A stretch of DNA of 8,519 nucleotides from JAFALX01 sp050734185. GTDB lineage: Bacteria; Chloroflexota; Dormibacteria; Aeolococcales; Aeolococcaceae. The stretch covers positions 1-8,519 of the forward strand of contig JBOHUE010000098.1 of the NCBI GenBank assembly GCA_050734185.1, in the 5' to 3' direction. Positions 6,852-8,519 of the stretch are shown in pieces. Position 1 is the stretch's first letter; each line of letters starts with the position of its first letter. A program made the translations under genes and the position numbers. Under the pieces are notes generated by a model. The model searched no databases. It had not been told where the DNA came from and saw only the letters and a program-made list of their open reading frames with translations.

Positions 6852-6891
6852 ACAAGGAGAGCCCGGAGCTGCCGGGCTCCGAGCTCCTTGT
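6852..6891 (-). promoter_or_regulatory. Strong two-part hairpin immediately before the P450 start
   Basis: ACAAGGAG (6852-6859) pairs with CTCCTTGT (6884-6891), and AGCCCGG (6860-6866) pairs with CCGGGCT (6872-6878) around a 5-nt loop, leaving a 5-nt bulge (6879-6883). On the transcribed minus strand the structure ends 8 bases before the GTG of the P450 gene. It could limit ribosome access, end transcription of the gene upstream, or protect the transcript. No T-tract follows, so a classical intrinsic terminator is doubtful. Confidence 0.5.
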
Positions 6892-6917
6892 CCCCCTCCC
6901 GGGTGGAGCGATCCGGA

Positions 6918-6938
6918 AGCCGGGCACGGCGCCCGGCT
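6918..6938 (-). terminator. GC-rich hairpin after the small membrane protein gene
   Basis: AGCCGGGC (6918-6925) and GCCCGGCT (6931-6938) form a perfect 8-bp stem with a 5-nt loop, 16 bases past the stop codon at 6954-6956. Position and stability suit a transcript end or a 3' stabiliser for the small gene. The sequence that follows on the minus strand has no T-run, so the assignment is tentative. Confidence 0.35.
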
Positions 6939-6953
6939 CCCGGGATGCCCGTC

Positions 6954-7178
6954 TCAGCAGCCCTTGTGGTTCTGCACCCAGGTGCAGTCCGGCTGGGACA
7001 CTGCGCCCGACGATCCCCCATGGTCGGTGGAAGTCACGACCGTCGTCGGGGTTGCGCTGGTGGCGGTGGCGATGCGGATGAAGTACCCGCCCGCCATCGC
7101 TGCGATGAGCAGCGCCAGCGCGAATAAGACGAGCACGGCCTCCCTCGGGGCGTTACGAACGCGAGCCTGTGCCTGCAT
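6954..7178 (-). CDS. Small single-span membrane protein with a two-cysteine C-terminal loop
   Basis: I do not recognise this 74-residue protein. A basic, cytoplasm-like N-terminus (R6, R8, R12) precedes one hydrophobic segment (about 14-34, EAVLVLFALALLIAAMAGGY). Then comes a Thr/Ser/Gly-rich external stretch ending in CTWVQNHKGC, with C65 and the last residue C74. By the positive-inside rule the C-terminus should face outward, where the two cysteines could form a disulphide loop. The start ATG 7178 is chosen because AGGAG lies 8 bases upstream; ATG 7184 is only 2 bases from it, and a GTG at 7232 would add an unlikely Gly-rich stretch. It lies 84 bp after the cyclase gene and 110 bp before P450, all co-oriented. 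Confidence 0.75.
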   Translation of the reverse strand: MQAQARVRNAPREAVLVLFALALLIAAMAGGYFIRIATATSATPTTVVTSTDHGGSSGAVSQPDCTWVQNHKGC

Positions 7179-7186
7179 AGCCATAT

Positions 7187-7191
7187 CTCCT
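7187..7191 (-). promoter_or_regulatory. Ribosome binding site of the small membrane protein
   Basis: On the minus strand this reads AGGAG, 8 bases before the ATG at 7178 and only 2 bases before the ATG at 7184. The spacing favours 7178 as the start. Confidence 0.7.
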
Positions 7192-7240
7192 GGACCGCCG
7201 CTCCCGCCGCCGGGGGCTCGAGCCGTCCTCACCCCTCCTG

Positions 7241-7269
7241 CGCCAGGAATCGCCTGGCGATGTCAGGCG
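7241..7269 (-). terminator. Overlapping alternative hairpins at the cyclase stop codon
   Basis: CGCCAGG (7241-7247) pairs perfectly with CCTGGCG (7253-7259) around a 5-nt loop, just past the cyclase stop codon (7263-7265). The segment CGCCTG (7251-7256) can instead pair with CAGGCG (7264-7269), which includes part of the stop codon, so the two folds exclude each other. Position suggests a transcript end or processing signal. No T-run follows on the minus strand. Confidence 0.4.
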
Positions 7270-8519
7270 GTGACGTACCAGCGTGTTGGCGTGGCCGGGT
7301 CGTAGACGCAGAAGGTGCCCGTGCGCACCGACAAGCGGAGATGACGGCCCAGCGCGGGCTGCGCCGCCTCGATGCGACCGATGGTCTCGCGCAGCCGCCA
7401 CGTGACGGCCTTGCGAGCCCGCTCCGCCGGGTCGAGGACGCGCCGGCTCTTCCCCATCAGCCCGACCGCGGCGCCGAGCTCGTCGATGATGAACTCGCGC
7501 TCCTGGCGCACCCGCGAGGCGCGCTCGGGGTCGTTGGCGTCCTCCGCTTCGGCGAGGTCTGCCTCGAGGTCGATGAGCCGCTGCCGGTATTCGGCCCGCG
7601 CACGCTCGTCGAGCACCTCGCCGGCATCGCCCTCGACTCGGAGGTCGAGATCTGAGCCCGCCCGCGCGCGGCTGCTCGACACCGGCACCGCCGCGCCGGC
7701 AAGGTCGACCGCCGCGATCTCTGTGCCGGGATTGGCCAGGAGACGGGCGAGGTCACGGACGCCCTTGGCGTCCTTCAACCGAACCACGCTGCCGCCGTAG
7801 GTCATCGACCAGAACTCGGCCTCGCGTGCGAGCCTTCCGTGGGCGGCGTCGGCAGCCGCCGGACCCGTGGCTACCGCAGCGGGCGCGGCGAGTGCGAGCC
7901 GCACGGCCGCAGCGGGCGCTTCCAAGCCGGTGATGGAGACCGAGCATCGCTCCGGTGCTCCGAGCCCGGTCGGCAGATCCGATCCGAGCGCCGCGAACGA
8001 CGACTCGCTGAGCAGGATCTCGCCGCCGCGCGCCTCGGCATGAAGCCGGGCCGCGAGGTTCGCGGCGTCGCCGACGACCGTGACGCGGTCGCTTTGCCGC
8101 ACGCGCCCGATGATCGCGTCGCCGCTGGCGATGCCGGCCGCCACCGCCCGATCGAGGCGGACGCCGGTGCGGACCAGCTCGAGGGCCGCCTCGACCGCCT
8201 GGCGGGCGTGCGCGGGGTACCGCCCGCTCACGTTGAAGGTCGCCATGACCACGTCGCCGGCGAATTCGTCCACCACCCCGTGGTGCTGTTCGATTGCGAG
8301 TGCGGCCCAGCGCCGAAGCGCCTCCATCGGGTCGGCGCCACCTCGCGACGGCTCGCCGGTGGCGCGGACGTCGGCCACCAACACTGTCACCTCACGGCTG
8401 CCAAGCCGTTCGATGTCACCCGACGACGTCGGTGCCGTCGAGCCCTCGGCCGCCGCCAGGCTCAGCGCAGACGCGGCGGGCTCGCCGCTGAGGTCGACGC
8501 CGGCGGTACGCGCCGCTTC
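7263..8519 (-). CDS. Class III nucleotide cyclase domain fused to a regulatory-ATPase-type C-terminal module (5' end outside window)
   Basis: The frame is open to the right edge, so the N-terminus is missing; 418 residues are visible, numbered from the edge. A linker (1-42) leads to a class III cyclase homology domain starting at REVTVLVADV. Both metal-binding aspartates are present (D50 and D89 in EFAGDVVMA), as are the transition-state residues N154 and R158 in NLAARL. The position normally Lys in adenylate cyclases is E85, so substrate and activity are uncertain. Residues about 233-418 form a second module: EFWSMTYGG, VRLKDAKGVRDLARLLANPG, a charged likely coiled coil (about 307-349) and RHLRLSVRTGTFCVYDP. 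From memory this module ends many large ATPase or LuxR-type regulators. A GTG at 8390 falls inside the domain and is not the start. The likely role is signalling through a cyclic nucleotide or as a binding-only sensor. Confidence 0.85.
   Translation of the reverse strand, partial: EAARTAGVDLSGEPAASALSLAAAEGSTAPTSSGDIERLGSREVTVLVADVRATGEPSRGGADPMEALRRWAALAIEQHHGVVDEFAGDVVMATFNVSGRYPAHARQAVEAALELVRTGVRLDRAVAAGIASGDAIIGRVRQSDRVTVVGDAANLAARLHAEARGGEILLSESSFAALGSDLPTGLGAPERCSVSITGLEAPAAAVRLALAAPAAVATGPAAADAAHGRLAREAEFWSMTYGGSVVRLKDAKGVRDLARLLANPGTEIAAVDLAGAAVPVSSSRARAGSDLDLRVEGDAGEVLDERARAEYRQRLIDLEADLAEAEDANDPERASRVRQEREFIIDELGAAVGLMGKSRRVLDPAERARKAVTWRLRETIGRIEAAQPALGRHLRLSVRTGTFCVYDPATPTRWYVTA

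Noticed and set aside
7179..7232. GTG 7232 as the start of the small membrane protein
   Set aside because: The extra residues are Gly/Pro-rich and overlap the AGGAG that best serves ATG 7178.
8388..8390. GTG 8390 as the start of the cyclase gene
   Set aside because: It falls within the conserved REVTVLVAD segment that opens the domain, and the frame is open and coding-like through to the window edge.

Overview
The window is GC-rich throughout, with G/C-biased third codon positions and GTG or TTG starts on several genes. Two FtsH paralogues, a nucleotide-cyclase domain fused to a module I associate with large regulatory ATPases, a DUF2231 membrane protein and a soluble P450 together suggest a chromosomal segment from a high-GC, probably soil-dwelling Actinomycetota, Chloroflexota or Dormibacterota-like lineage. 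That placement is inference; no rRNA or other phylogenetic marker is present.

Layout. Positions 1-397 hold no convincing gene. They contain two short tandem-repeat arrays (31-bp and 29-bp units) that are related to each other and lie in inverted orientation. Positions 398-4289 on the minus strand carry two tandem, overlapping ftsH genes, the upstream one beginning at 4289 and the downstream one ending at 398. A 144-bp divergent intergenic region follows, then two plus-strand genes: a small lipoprotein (4434-4877) and a DUF2231 membrane protein (4924-5463). Converging on these is a minus-strand series, in transcription order: a class III nucleotide cyclase fusion that runs off the right edge (8519-7263), a 74-residue single-span membrane protein (7178-6954), and a cytochrome P450 (6843-5536). 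The gaps in this series (84 and 110 bp) are rich in GC hairpins.

How the genes may work together. The two FtsH proteins are both intact by motif. They differ at the pore-loop aromatic position, so an operon-encoded hetero-oligomeric membrane protease is an attractive hypothesis. The lipoprotein and DUF2231 protein look like envelope proteins and may be co-transcribed. The cyclase, small membrane protein and P450 are co-oriented, but nothing shows that they share a pathway.

The least ordinary signals are the inverted pair of hairpin-forming repeat arrays, the divergent FtsH pair, the Lys-to-Glu change at the substrate-specificity position of the cyclase, and the 74-residue membrane protein with a two-cysteine C-terminal loop. 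I see no defence system, CRISPR array, insertion sequence, tRNA or rRNA.
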